Both the position numbers and the translations under genes were made by a program. Below, one piece after another: positions 18,088 to 25,537 of a stretch of DNA of 64,000 nt. Each line of letters starts with the position of its first letter. Position 1 is the first letter of the stretch. Under the pieces are notes generated by a model, which worked only from the letters and a program-made list of their open reading frames with translations, was not told the DNA's origin and ran no database searches. Source of the DNA: Lysobacter sp. CFH 32150 (GTDB taxonomy: Bacteria; Pseudomonadota; Gammaproteobacteria; Xanthomonadales; Xanthomonadaceae). The stretch lies in assembly GCF_022758295.1 (NCBI RefSeq), contig NZ_JALDWJ010000001.1:186001-250000 (forward strand). Direction: 5' to 3'.

Positions 18088-18152
18088 GAGCGGCTTATAG
18101 CCGCGAGCTTTTTCGTCCAGAGCGAGAGCTCGCGGCTATAAGCCGCTCCTAC
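18084..18152. repeat. REP-type inverted pair between tatD-family gene and tcdA
   Basis: The left arm GTAGGAGCGGCTTATAGCCG continues CGAGCTTTTT; the right arm is GAGCTCGCGGCTATAAGCCG continuing CTCCTAC, its reverse complement. The two 25-base arms can pair with each other or form separate small stem-loops. It lies between convergent genes and may serve as a bidirectional terminator. The stop codon of the upstream gene is inside the first arm. Confidence 0.8.
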
Positions 18153-18156
18153 GTAT

Positions 18157-18966
18157 CTATGCCGCAGGTTTCGGCTTCAACAGGATTTCCAGCGCTTTGC
18201 CGACCGCGGCGAACGCAAACGCCCCAGTGATATGCGTCGCCGCGCCGAGCCCCGCGCCGCAATCGAGCTTCAGCGCCGCGTCCTTGCCCAGCTGCGGGCG
18301 CACGCCGCAGACACTGCCATCGGCCTGCGGATACTTCACGTTCTCCAGCGAATACACCGCCGGCACGCCGAAATAGCGGTCGGCGTTCTTTGGGAAGTTG
18401 AATTCGCCGCGCAGCTTCTTGCGGATCAGCGACAGCATCGCATCGTGTTCGGTGCGCGACAGGTCGCGTACGCGCACCTGGGTGGGATCTGTGCGACCGC
18501 CGGCAGAACCGACGGTGAGGACCGGCTGCTTGCGGCGCCGGCACCAGGCGATCGCCTCGACCTTGCTGCGGAAACTGTCACAGGCGTCGATCACCAGGTC
18601 GAAGCCGCGACCCGGGCTTCCACCGAGGATGTCGTCGAGGTTGGACGGAGTGAGGAATGCCGCCACAGGTTCGATCTCGATCAGCGGATTGATCGTGCGG
18701 CAGCGCTCGGCCATCGCCTCGACCTTGCCGCGACCGTACTGGCCCGCCACGGCCGGCAACTGACGATTGGTGTTGGAGACGCAGAGGTCGTCGGCATCGA
18801 TCAGAGTGAGCCTGCCGAGCGCGGTGCGTGCCAGCGCTTCAACGGCCCACGATCCGACGCCGCCCACGCCGATCACCGCGACGTGACGCTGCGTAAGTTG
18901 TTCGACCGCGCCGCGGCCATAGAGCCGGTCGATGCCGGCGAAACGATCGCGCAAGTCCTGTCGCAT
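18157..18966 (-). CDS. tcdA: tRNA threonylcarbamoyladenosine dehydratase (TcdA/CsdL)
   Basis: A 269-residue E1-like (ThiF/MoeB superfamily) enzyme that cyclises t6A37 in tRNA to ct6A using ATP. The start MRQDLRDRFAGIDRLYG at 18966 matches the family N-terminus. The nucleotide-binding loop VIGVGGVGSWAVEALART is at about 35-52, followed by LIDADDLCVSNTNRQ and DACDSFRSKVEAIAWC. The C-terminal KPKPAA tail ends at the palindromic repeat. In E. coli tcdA works with CsdA/CsdE; those genes are not seen here. Confidence 0.93.
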   Translation of the reverse strand: MRQDLRDRFAGIDRLYGRGAVEQLTQRHVAVIGVGGVGSWAVEALARTALGRLTLIDADDLCVSNTNRQLPAVAGQYGRGKVEAMAERCRTINPLIEIEPVAAFLTPSNLDDILGGSPGRGFDLVIDACDSFRSKVEAIAWCRRRKQPVLTVGSAGGRTDPTQVRVRDLSRTEHDAMLSLIRKKLRGEFNFPKNADRYFGVPAVYSLENVKYPQADGSVCGVRPQLGKDAALKLDCGAGLGAATHITGAFAFAAVGKALEILLKPKPAA

Positions 18967-19042
18967 CGCGCAATTGTACTGCTCGTCTGCGCGTAGCCCC
19001 CTTCTGCTATCGTGCGGCGAATTTCCAGACGGGGTGGCAATC

Positions 19043-19456
19043 ATGGCGGGGACCGGCGCGCGTTACTTCTTCTTCCTCCTGATCGGCCTCATGGCCGGCG
19101 CGATCGGCACGGTGATGGCGATGCGCGCCTGGGATGCGCGGCGGGACCATTTCCACGACAGCCTGATGCACGTGCAGCAATGGCACGTGGACCACCTCAA
19201 GGGCAATCTCGACCAGAACCGTTGCAACGCCACCGACACCCTGCCGCACCTGCAGGCGCTGCGGATGACTTCCAACGATATCGAAGCGGCTTTCCCCGAC
19301 CTGCGCGATGACGAACGCTTCAAGAAGGCAGCCAGCGAATTGCGTGGTGTCCTCGACGCCGCATCGAGCACGCCTCCGCTGAGCTGCGAGAGCGTCGGCA
19401 CTACGCTGGGCAACATCCGCCAGGCCTGCAAAGCCTGCCACCAGGACTTCCGCTAA
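19043..19456 (+). CDS. Membrane-anchored class II cytochrome c-like protein
   Basis: A 137-residue protein with one N-terminal membrane helix (RYFFFLLIGLMAGAIGTVMAM) and a helical periplasmic domain. A single haem motif C-K-A-C-H lies at the very C-terminus (residues 129-133), as in class II cytochromes c (c', c556). The run HFHDSLMHVQQWHVDHLKG contains several His and may supply the distal ligand. It is shorter than typical secreted cytochrome c' proteins because the signal is kept as an anchor. No redox partner gene is adjacent. The start at 19043 was chosen because the upstream extension is not protein-like. Confidence 0.78.
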   Translation: MAGTGARYFFFLLIGLMAGAIGTVMAMRAWDARRDHFHDSLMHVQQWHVDHLKGNLDQNRCNATDTLPHLQALRMTSNDIEAAFPDLRDDERFKKAASELRGVLDAASSTPPLSCESVGTTLGNIRQACKACHQDFR

Positions 19457-19499
19457 GCCCGCTTTGCGAATCCCGCTGCGCGCTGAACGCGCGCAGCGT

Positions 19500-19583
19500 G
19501 GTTGATCGCATGTTCACGACCCTCGCCCTAGGTTGGGTGCACGTGGTGAGGGCCACGGCATCTTCCAGCAGGAGGAGAGTCGC
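19500..19583 (+). promoter_or_regulatory. Upstream region shared by both SlyB-like genes, copy 1
   Basis: The blocks GTTGATCGCATGTTCA, CCTAGGTTG and GCACGTGGTGAGG occur in this order here and again at 20057-20145, at the same relative positions before the second paralogue. Conservation outside the coding sequence suggests a duplicated promoter or operator. TTGATC could be a -35 element, but no convincing -10 at 17 bases is seen. AGGAGGAGAG just before 19584 is the ribosome binding site. Confidence 0.5.
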
Positions 19584-20042
19584 ATGAACATCCGTCTGAT
19601 CAGTACAGCCGCGATCGCCAGCCTGGCGCTGGCCGGTTGCGCTACCACTTCCCCGAGTTACGGCGGTTACGGTTCACCGCCGCCTTCCAGTTCCGCGGCC
19701 TGCTACGACTGCGGCACGGTGCAACGCATCGATACCGTCGGCACCCCACGCAGCGGCGCAACCGGCGCTGTGATCGGCGGCATCGTCGGTGCCGCCGCGG
19801 GCCGCGAATTGGCCGACGACGAGAGCAAGGGCCGCCAGAACACCGCGACTGTCGCGGGCGCTGTGGCCGGCGCCGTCGCCGGCAGCGCGATCCAGCGCAA
19901 CATGAGCGGCGGCGGAACCAGCTACAACGTGCAGGTCCGCATGAACGACGGCCGCATCATCACCGTCACCCAGACCGATCTCGGCGGCATCCGCGAAGGT
20001 TCCTACGTCCGCGTCTACGACGGTCGAGCGTGGTTGCGCTGA
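19584..20042 (+). CDS. Glycine-zipper outer-membrane lipoprotein, SlyB-like, copy 1
   Basis: A 152-residue lipoprotein. The signal sequence MNIRLISTAAIASLALAGC has a lipobox LAGC with the acylated Cys at residue 19. A Ser/Tyr/Gly-rich linker and a conserved CYDCGTV pair of Cys follow, then the glycine-zipper 2TM domain (GATGAVIGGIVGAAAGRE, TVAGAVAGAVAGSAI) and a C-terminal beta domain ending VTQTDLGGIREGSYVRVYDG. This matches the SlyB/17-kDa antigen family, tied to outer-membrane stability. It begins at MNIRLI (19584) with a strong AGGAGG site. The next gene is a close tandem copy. Confidence 0.9.
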   Translation: MNIRLISTAAIASLALAGCATTSPSYGGYGSPPPSSSAACYDCGTVQRIDTVGTPRSGATGAVIGGIVGAAAGRELADDESKGRQNTATVAGAVAGAVAGSAIQRNMSGGGTSYNVQVRMNDGRIITVTQTDLGGIREGSYVRVYDGRAWLR

Positions 20043-20056
20043 GTGTGCAGGACCCG

Positions 20057-20145
20057 GTTGATCGCATGTTCATGATGCCTGGCCTAGGTTGACCCGCACG
20101 TGGTGAGGTGCGCCACGACGTTTCCATTCCACAAAAGGAAGGCAC
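20057..20145 (+). promoter_or_regulatory. Upstream region shared by both SlyB-like genes, copy 2
   Basis: Contains GTTGATCGCATGTTCA, CCTAGGTTG and GCACGTGGTGAGG in the same order as 19500-19583, then AAAAGGAAGG before the ATG at 20146. The spacing to the start codon is 89 bases against 84 in copy 1. This indicates that the duplication unit included the control region, so both copies may respond to the same signal. Confidence 0.5.
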
Positions 20146-20616
20146 ATGAACATTCGTCTGATCGGCGCCGCGGCCATCGCCAGCTTAGCACTGGCCGGCT
20201 GTGCTACCACATCGCCAAATAACAGCGGTTACGGCGGCTACGGATCCGCCCCGGCGCCGGCGAGCAGCAACGCGTGTTATGACTGCGGCACGGTGACACG
20301 CGTCGAGGAGGTCGTGCAGGGCAGCAAGGCCCCCTCTGCGACCGGCGCCGTGCTTGGCGGGATTGTCGGTGCTGTGGCCGGCCACGAGATTTCGGCACAC
20401 ACCGGCGGCAGCAAGGGCAACCAGAACGTCGCTACGGTTGCCGGTGCGGCAGCTGGCGCATTGGCTGGCAACGCCATCCAGAAGAACCGCGGGGTCTATA
20501 ACGTTTATGTCCGCATGAACGATGGCCGGGTCGTCACGGTGACCCAGTCCGACCTCGGTGGCATCCGCGAGGGCTCCTACGTCCGCGTGTACAACGGCCG
20601 CGCTTCTCTGCGCTAA
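20146..20616 (+). CDS. Glycine-zipper outer-membrane lipoprotein, SlyB-like, copy 2
   Basis: A 156-residue lipoprotein nearly superimposable on the gene at 19584-20042: same signal sequence style (lipobox Cys19), same CYDCGTV motif, same two Gly-rich hairpins (SATGAVLGGIVGAVAGHE, TVAGAAAGALAGNAIQ) and the same C-terminal VTQSDLGGIREGSYVRVYNG. It differs mainly in the linker and in an EEVVQGSKAPSA insertion. The tandem position and shared upstream blocks mark a local duplication. Followed by a terminator at 20639-20664. Confidence 0.9.
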   Translation: MNIRLIGAAAIASLALAGCATTSPNNSGYGGYGSAPAPASSNACYDCGTVTRVEEVVQGSKAPSATGAVLGGIVGAVAGHEISAHTGGSKGNQNVATVAGAAAGALAGNAIQKNRGVYNVYVRMNDGRVVTVTQSDLGGIREGSYVRVYNGRASLR

Positions 20617-20638
20617 TAAGTGGTTGGGACACCAAGCG

Positions 20639-20664
20639 AAAGGCCGCCTTATGGCGGCCTTTTC
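20639..20664 (+). terminator. Rho-independent terminator after SlyB-like copy 2
   Basis: Stem AAAGGCCGCC, loop TTAT, matching arm GGCGGCCTTT running into TTTCC, 23 bases after the stop codon at 20616. It separates the lipoprotein pair from the protease pair. Confidence 0.85.
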
Positions 20665-20764
20665 CTGTTCAACCCCGACAAGCGCGAAACATGCATGCTC
20701 GGATGCGGCGCTGAAACCGTTATCTGCTGCGCTGCAAAATGCAAGCAACTTTCATGCCGGTTAA

Positions 20765-20822
20765 GGTCCGCCGTCCGCATTCGCGGACCTTTGTGACCAG
20801 TTCCAATTCGGGGGTTCCATAG
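20765..20822 (+). promoter_or_regulatory. Conserved hairpin and leader before M35 protease copy 1
   Basis: GTCCGC (20773-20778) pairs with GCGGAC (20783-20788) around the loop ATTC. It is followed by CTTTGTGACC and then GGGGGTTC before the ATG at 20823. The same stem with a different loop occurs before the second protease (22056-22071), also followed by CTTGTCAC and GGGGGTTC. A retained stem with a changed loop suggests a functional RNA or DNA structure, such as an operator or 5' leader element. Confidence 0.5.
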
Positions 20823-21923
20823 ATGAAGCTTTCGCTCAGCCAGACCCTGGCGGGCTCGGCGGTTCTCGCCGGTGCCATTGCCGCCGCAGTCGCTGCTCCT
20901 CCCGCAAACAAGGCCAACCCGCTCCGCGTCAGCATGGTTGCCGCCACCGGCAGCGCCAGCGACTTCCTCGGGAAGGTCGACATCACGATCACCAACACCA
21001 GCCGTCACACCGTGCGCCTGCCGAAATGGCAGCTGCCGTCAGACGATGCCGAAGCCAAGCTGTTCAATGTCAGCCGCGATGGCGAGTCGGTGCAGTACAC
21101 CGGCCTGCAGGCCAAGCGCAGTGACAAGCATTTCGAGGCGTCCGACTTCTTCATCCTCAAGGCTGGCGAGAGCTACCGCACCACGGTCGACCTGTCTGGT
21201 TCCTATGACATGGCCAAGAGTGGCCAGTACGTCGTGACCTACGCGGCGCCGCTGCAGTTCGCCTCACTGTCCAACGGCGAAATGCTGAAGTACGCCAATG
21301 GCCTGCCGATGGTCGCCCAGAGCGCGCCGCTGCGCTTGTGGGTGGATGGTAGCGATCAGCTCGCCAAGGGCGGCACGACGACCACCGTTGCTCCTGGTGG
21401 CGTGCAGACGGTCGGCAGTCTCGGGTATGAGCGCTGCACCACCACCCAGCAGAGCCAGCTGGTGACTGCGGTGAACTCGCTTCGCACCTATTCCGAAAAC
21501 GCCAAGGGCTATCTGGCCGCGGGGACCCAGGGTGCGCGCTACACCACCTGGTTCGGTGCTTACACCAGCAGCCGTTACGCGACCGCTTCGCAGCACTTCG
21601 TTGCCATCGACGACGCAGCTGACAACCAGCCGCTGGTCATCAATTGCGGCTGCAAGAAGACGTATTACGCTTACGTCTACCCGACCCAGCCGTACAAGAT
21701 CTACGTGTGCAAGGCCTTCTGGACCGCACCGAACACCGGTACCGACTCGCGCGCCGGCACCCTGGTTCACGAGCTGAGCCACTTCAACGTCGTGGCCGGT
21801 ACCGACGATCACGTGTACGGTCAGTCGGGCGCGAAGAGCCTGGCGATTTCCAACCCGGACAACGCGCTCGACAACGCCGACAACCACGAGTACTTCGCGG
21901 AAAACACCCCGTTCCAGAACTGA
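20823..21923 (+). CDS. M35 family (deuterolysin-like) zinc metalloendopeptidase, copy 1
   Basis: A 366-residue secreted protease. The signal peptide MKLSLSQTLAGSAVLAGAIA ends near AVAAPPA. A propeptide-like beta domain of about 170 residues follows, containing ITITNTSRHTVRLPKWQLPS and SGQYVVTYAAPLQF. The catalytic domain has the aspzincin signature H316-E-L-S-H320 followed by GTDDHVYG, in which the two His and Asp329 bind zinc and Glu317 is the base. Cys pairs (ERCTTT, NCGCKKTYYAYVYP, YVCKAFW) fit disulfides. M35 enzymes are known as fungal deuterolysins and bacterial exoproteases. A tandem copy follows, and a terminator lies at 21948-21977. Confidence 0.92.
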   Translation: MKLSLSQTLAGSAVLAGAIAAAVAAPPANKANPLRVSMVAATGSASDFLGKVDITITNTSRHTVRLPKWQLPSDDAEAKLFNVSRDGESVQYTGLQAKRSDKHFEASDFFILKAGESYRTTVDLSGSYDMAKSGQYVVTYAAPLQFASLSNGEMLKYANGLPMVAQSAPLRLWVDGSDQLAKGGTTTTVAPGGVQTVGSLGYERCTTTQQSQLVTAVNSLRTYSENAKGYLAAGTQGARYTTWFGAYTSSRYATASQHFVAIDDAADNQPLVINCGCKKTYYAYVYPTQPYKIYVCKAFWTAPNTGTDSRAGTLVHELSHFNVVAGTDDHVYGQSGAKSLAISNPDNALDNADNHEYFAENTPFQN

Positions 21924-21947
21924 TCCTGGCGTACTCGCGATTTCCAG

Positions 21948-21977
21948 ACGGCCCGCTTCGGCGGGCCGTTTGTTTTT
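21948..21977 (+). terminator. Rho-independent terminator after M35 copy 1
   Basis: Stem ACGGCCCGC, loop TTCG, matching arm GCGGGCCGT, then TTGTTTTT, 25 bases after the stop codon. The same stem-loop sequence follows M35 copy 2, so the terminator was duplicated together with the gene. Confidence 0.9.
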
Positions 21978-22047
21978 CGTTATGACCTCACGAGTCCGGC
22001 TGCGTATTGACGCGATGCAAATTGCGGCCGACGGATCGGCGGGTTAG

Positions 22048-22101
22048 GGTCGGCTGTCCGCAACCGCGGACCTTGTCACACTTGTTTGGGGGTTCACTCT
22101 G
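22048..22101 (+). promoter_or_regulatory. Conserved hairpin and leader before M35 protease copy 2
   Basis: GTCCGC (22056-22061), loop AACC, GCGGAC (22066-22071), then CTTGTCAC and GGGGGTTC before the ATG at 22102. It matches the element before copy 1 except in the loop and in small indels. Confidence 0.5.
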
Positions 22102-23199
22102 ATGAAGCTTTCGCTCAGCCAGACCGTGGCCTGTACCGCGGTGCTCGCCGGCGCCATCGCTGCCGCCGTCGCCGCGCCGCCCGCCGCCAAGACCAACCCG
22201 CTCCGCGTCAGCATGGTCGCCGCCACAGCCGGCGACTTCCTTGGCGCGGTCGAAATCACGATCATCAACACCAGCCGCCACACTGTGCGCGTGCCGAAGT
22301 GGGAACTGCCGTCCGACTTCATCGAGGCGAAGTTGTTCCAGGTCAGTCGCGACGGCCAGCCAGTGCAGTACGAAGGCCCGATGATCAAGCGAGGGGTGCC
22401 GGGGGCCGATGAGTTCGCAATCCTGCGCGCCGGCGAAAGCTATCGCACCGTGGTCGACCTCTCGGGCGCCTATGACATGGCTAAGAGTGGTCAGTACGTG
22501 GTGACGTTCGCATCGCCGTTACAGCACGCATCGCTGTCCACAGGCGAGATGCTGAAGAACAACGGACTACCGATGGTGGCGCAGAGCGCACCGTTGCGCT
22601 TGTGGGTCGACGGTAGCGACCAGCTCGCCAAGGGCAGCGGCACTGCGAACAAGGGCAAGCCAGGATCCGGCGGTACCGTAGTCAACGGGGTCAGCTACGT
22701 CGGTTGCTCGACCACACAGATCAGCGGTGCGGGCAATGCTGTGGTTTCGGCACGGGCGTATTCCGAGGATGCCAAGGGCTATCTCAACGCTGGTACGCAA
22801 GGCCCTCGCTACACCACTTGGTTCGGTGCCTACAACAGTTCGCGCTACGCCACGGTCAAGCAGAACTTCGTCGATATTGACTCGGCGATGGACCAGAGCG
22901 GCGGCCAGATCAAGATCAACTGCGGGTGCAACCAAAACTATTACGCCTACGTCTATCCGACCCGGCCGTACGAGATTTTCGTCTGCCGCGCGTTCTGGAG
23001 TGCCCCGAACACGGGCACCGACTCCAAGGCCGGCACCCTGATCCACGAAATGAGTCACTTCAATGTCGTCGCTGGTACCGACGATGTGGTGTATGGCCAG
23101 ACTGGCGCCAAGCAGCTGGCGATCTCCGATCCGAGCAAGGCAATCCAGAATGCCGACAGCCACGAATACTTCGCCGAGAACCACCCATCGCAGAATTGA
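22102..23199 (+). CDS. M35 family (deuterolysin-like) zinc metalloendopeptidase, copy 2
   Basis: A 365-residue paralogue of the preceding gene, with the same MKLSLSQT signal peptide, the same propeptide-like domain and an intact catalytic motif H315-E-M-S-H319 with GTDDVVYG (Asp328). Differences cluster in the linker after SDQLAKG (a GSGTANKGKPGSGG stretch) and in surface loops, so the copy looks functional and may differ in specificity. The last residues AENHPSQN parallel AENTPFQN of copy 1. It ends convergent to the cold-shock gene with a terminator at 23221-23247. Confidence 0.92.
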   Translation: MKLSLSQTVACTAVLAGAIAAAVAAPPAAKTNPLRVSMVAATAGDFLGAVEITIINTSRHTVRVPKWELPSDFIEAKLFQVSRDGQPVQYEGPMIKRGVPGADEFAILRAGESYRTVVDLSGAYDMAKSGQYVVTFASPLQHASLSTGEMLKNNGLPMVAQSAPLRLWVDGSDQLAKGSGTANKGKPGSGGTVVNGVSYVGCSTTQISGAGNAVVSARAYSEDAKGYLNAGTQGPRYTTWFGAYNSSRYATVKQNFVDIDSAMDQSGGQIKINCGCNQNYYAYVYPTRPYEIFVCRAFWSAPNTGTDSKAGTLIHEMSHFNVVAGTDDVVYGQTGAKQLAISDPSKAIQNADSHEYFAENHPSQN

Positions 23200-23220
23200 T
23201 CCTGCGTACTGCTGAACGCA

Positions 23221-23247
23221 AACGGCCCGCTTCGGCGGGCCGTTTTT
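23221..23247 (+). terminator. Rho-independent terminator after M35 copy 2
   Basis: Stem ACGGCCCGC, loop TTCG, matching arm GCGGGCCGT, then TTTT. The hairpin is identical to that after copy 1 (21948-21977). Confidence 0.9.
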
Positions 23248-23253
23248 CTTGCG

Positions 23254-23282
23254 CAAAGAAAAACCCGGCCGAAGCCGGGTTT
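23254..23282 (-). terminator. Rho-independent terminator of the cold-shock gene
   Basis: On the minus strand: AAACCCGGC, loop TTCG, GCCGGGTTT, then TTCTTT. It is placed 25 bases after the csp stop (23307) and back to back with the terminator of the convergent protease gene. Confidence 0.88.
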
Positions 23283-23306
23283 CTCACGAATCGCATGACC
23301 GTCGGA

Positions 23307-23516
23307 TTACAGCGGCTGGACCTGATCCGCCTGCAGCCCTTTCTGCCCCTGCACGACGACGAAGCTGACCTGCTGCCCTTCCTTCAGGCTCTTGAAACCC
23401 TGCGACTGGATCGCGCGGAAGTGCACGAACACGTCATCACCATTCTCGCGACTGATGAAGCCGAAGCCCTTGGCGTCGTTGAACCACTTGACGGTACCGG
23501 TTTCACGGTTCGACAT
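23307..23516 (-). CDS. cspA: Cold-shock domain protein (CspA family)
   Basis: A 69-residue single cold-shock domain from the ATG at 23516 (GGGAGC precedes it). The RNA-binding motifs RNP1 KGFGFI (after KWFNDA) and RNP2 DVFVHF are intact, followed by [12 protein letters not shown]. It acts as a nucleic-acid chaperone in the cytoplasm. The sequence does not say whether it is cold-induced or constitutive. It ends at its own terminator. Confidence 0.95.
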   Translation of the reverse strand: MSNRETGTVKWFNDAKGFGFISRENGDDVFVHFRAIQSQGFKSLKEGQQVSFVVVQGQKGLQADQVQPL

Positions 23517-23735
23517 CGGTGTTGCTCCCTGGAACGGTTGGATTGGACCGCCGGCGTTTCTTGTTCGGCGTGCTGGTTCCAAGGGAGGAAGCGAGGTGCA
23601 TCTACGGATCGACCGCATCAGGCCACGATTCACAGTGACCTTGGTAAACACAGCGCCCGCAAAGTACCCCGGCATTTGTGAAAATGCAACGATAGGGCGG
23701 ACGATGGAAAACGCTCATCACTGAAGGCGGAAACG
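23517..23735. other. Longest gene-free gap: divergent upstream region of csp and the DUF456 gene
   Basis: About 219 bases between divergent start codons, the largest gap in the window. An open frame runs through part of it on the minus strand but is not protein-like (rich in Arg/Pro with no motif). csp genes often carry long structured 5' leaders, so a leader of that kind is plausible here; no confident promoter hexamers were identified. Confidence 0.3.
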
Positions 23736-24221
23736 ATGGATCCTCAAGCGGTTTATTACGCGTTGGCAGCGGTTCTGGTGCTCGTCGGTTTGGTGGGCAC
23801 GGTGCTGCCTGCCCTGCCCGGTCTGCCGCTGGTGTTCGCCGGCATGCTGCTGGCGGCGTGGGCCGGGGGCTTCCAGCAGATTCCCGTCTGGGTCGTGGTG
23901 CTGCTCGGCTTGCTGACCCTGCTCTCGTTCGCGATCGATTTCTGGGCGACCGCCCATGGCGCGCGCCGTGTAGGCGCCAGCCGCAAGGCGATCATCGGCG
24001 CAGTGCTGGGCACGTTTGCGGGCCTGTTGTTCATGCCCATTGGCTTGTTCGTCGGCCCCTTCGTCGGCGCGCTGGCTGGCGAGTTGCTGCATGGACGCGA
24101 ACTGCACCAGGCGGCGAAAGTCGGCCTCGGCACATGGCTCGGCATCGTGTTCGCGGTGGTGCTGAAACTCACTCTCGCCTTCGCGATGATCGGCGTGTTC
24201 ACCCTCGCGTGGATATTCTGA
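23736..24221 (+). CDS. DUF456 domain-containing membrane protein
   Basis: A 161-residue integral membrane protein with about four or five helices. The pattern LVGLVGTVLPALPGLPLVFAGMLLAAW at the N-terminus and GASRKAIIGAVLGTFAGLLF followed by GPFVGALAGELLHG in the centre are the DUF456 signatures (Gly-rich paired helices). Function unknown. It starts a run with the mechanosensitive channel (5-base gap) and phospholipase A, so an envelope-related role is reasonable but unproven. Confidence 0.88.
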   Translation: MDPQAVYYALAAVLVLVGLVGTVLPALPGLPLVFAGMLLAAWAGGFQQIPVWVVVLLGLLTLLSFAIDFWATAHGARRVGASRKAIIGAVLGTFAGLLFMPIGLFVGPFVGALAGELLHGRELHQAAKVGLGTWLGIVFAVVLKLTLAFAMIGVFTLAWIF

Positions 24222-24226
24222 GCGCC

Positions 24227-25537
24227 ATGACCTTGAACAACATGACCCGACCTATCCGATTCCTGGCGATCCACGTCTTCATGTTGTGCCTGCTTGGCAA
24301 CCAAGCCTTCGCGGCGCAACCGGCCGTCGCCACGACCATCGCTGCGGATCGCTCCATCGGCCAACGTCTCGACTCACGCCTGCGTGCAATCGCAACCTTG
24401 CGCGATGTGACCGCCACTGTCGAAGACGGCATCGCCCGACTCGATGGCCAGGTGATCGTCGAAGCAGATCGCAAGCTGGCCGAACGGATCGCCGGCCAGC
24501 TGGATGGCGTTCGCAAGGTCGAAAACCGCATCGAGCTCAGTTCGAAGCTGACCGACCGCTTCCAGGCCGCCTTCGACGAAGTCGCCGACAAGCTGTTACG
24601 ACTACTGGCCGCGTCGCCGCTGTTGCTGGTCGCGGCTGCGATCATCCTGTTCGCATCGTGGTTCGGTCGCTTCATGGCCCGACGCATGCAGTTGAAGCGG
24701 CTGCGCAGCCCGAATCCCTACATGGATGGACTGGTACGGCGAGTCATGCAGGGATTGATCCTGCTCGCCGGCATCCTGGTCGCGCTCGACCTGCTCGGTG
24801 CGACTTCGCTGGTCGGCGCAGTCCTCGGCTCGGCGGGCGTCGTCGGCCTGGTGCTGGGTTTCGCCTTCAAGGACATCGCCGAGAACTACATCGCCGGTGT
24901 CCTGCTGAGCCTGCGCCAGCCGTTTTCGCCGGGCGACCATGTGCAGATCGAGAACCGCGAAGGCAAGGTCGTCGCGCTGACTTCGCGGTCGACCGTGCTG
25001 ATGACGCTCGACGGCAGCGAACTGCGTTTGCCGAACGCACTGGTGTTCAAGTCGGTGATCCTCAACTACTCGCAAAACCCGAAGCGGCGCTTCGATTTCA
25101 ACATCAGCATCGACGCCAGTGAATCGATCCGCCGGGCACAGGCGCTGGCGATCGCGGAAATCGGCAAGCTCGACGGCGTGCTCGACGATCCCGGCCCATC
25201 CTGGCTGCTGCACGAATACACGCCGAGCGGTGTCGTGTTGCGTTTCTTCGGCTGGGTCGACCAGCACCAGAGCGACCTGGGCAAAACGCGGAGCGAGGCG
25301 ATCCGCCTGGTCAAGGCCGCATTCGCCAAAGCGAGCATCGAAGCGCCGCGTACGACCTATCACGTGATCAGCGAACGCACGCCAGCGGAAGATGGCAAAC
25401 GCGAGCCTGGGCACGACGAAGCTGCGCGTGTCGATACATCCGTCAATCGCGACATCGACCAGCAGCTGGCAGCCGCGAGGCGCGCCAGTGACGACGCCAA
25501 CCTGCTCGATGGCAGCGCAAAAGGGACCTCGCCATGA
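24227..25537 (+). CDS. MscS family mechanosensitive channel with N-terminal BON domain
   Basis: A 436-residue protein. A signal sequence (FLAIHVFMLCLLGNQAFAA) precedes a BON domain at about 38-100 (RLRAIATLRDVTATVEDGIARLDGQV, ending VRKVENRIEL), which would sit in the periplasm. It is followed by a helix (LLLVAAAIILFASWF), two helices including the pore-lining GSAGVVGLVLGFAFKDIAENYIAGV, and the cytoplasmic MscS beta domain with LRQPFSPGDHVQIENREGKV. It releases solutes under hypo-osmotic stress. BON domains bind membranes or lipids. It overlaps pldA by 4 bases. Confidence 0.92.
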   Translation: MTLNNMTRPIRFLAIHVFMLCLLGNQAFAAQPAVATTIAADRSIGQRLDSRLRAIATLRDVTATVEDGIARLDGQVIVEADRKLAERIAGQLDGVRKVENRIELSSKLTDRFQAAFDEVADKLLRLLAASPLLLVAAAIILFASWFGRFMARRMQLKRLRSPNPYMDGLVRRVMQGLILLAGILVALDLLGATSLVGAVLGSAGVVGLVLGFAFKDIAENYIAGVLLSLRQPFSPGDHVQIENREGKVVALTSRSTVLMTLDGSELRLPNALVFKSVILNYSQNPKRRFDFNISIDASESIRRAQALAIAEIGKLDGVLDDPGPSWLLHEYTPSGVVLRFFGWVDQHQSDLGKTRSEAIRLVKAAFAKASIEAPRTTYHVISERTPAEDGKREPGHDEAARVDTSVNRDIDQQLAAARRASDDANLLDGSAKGTSP

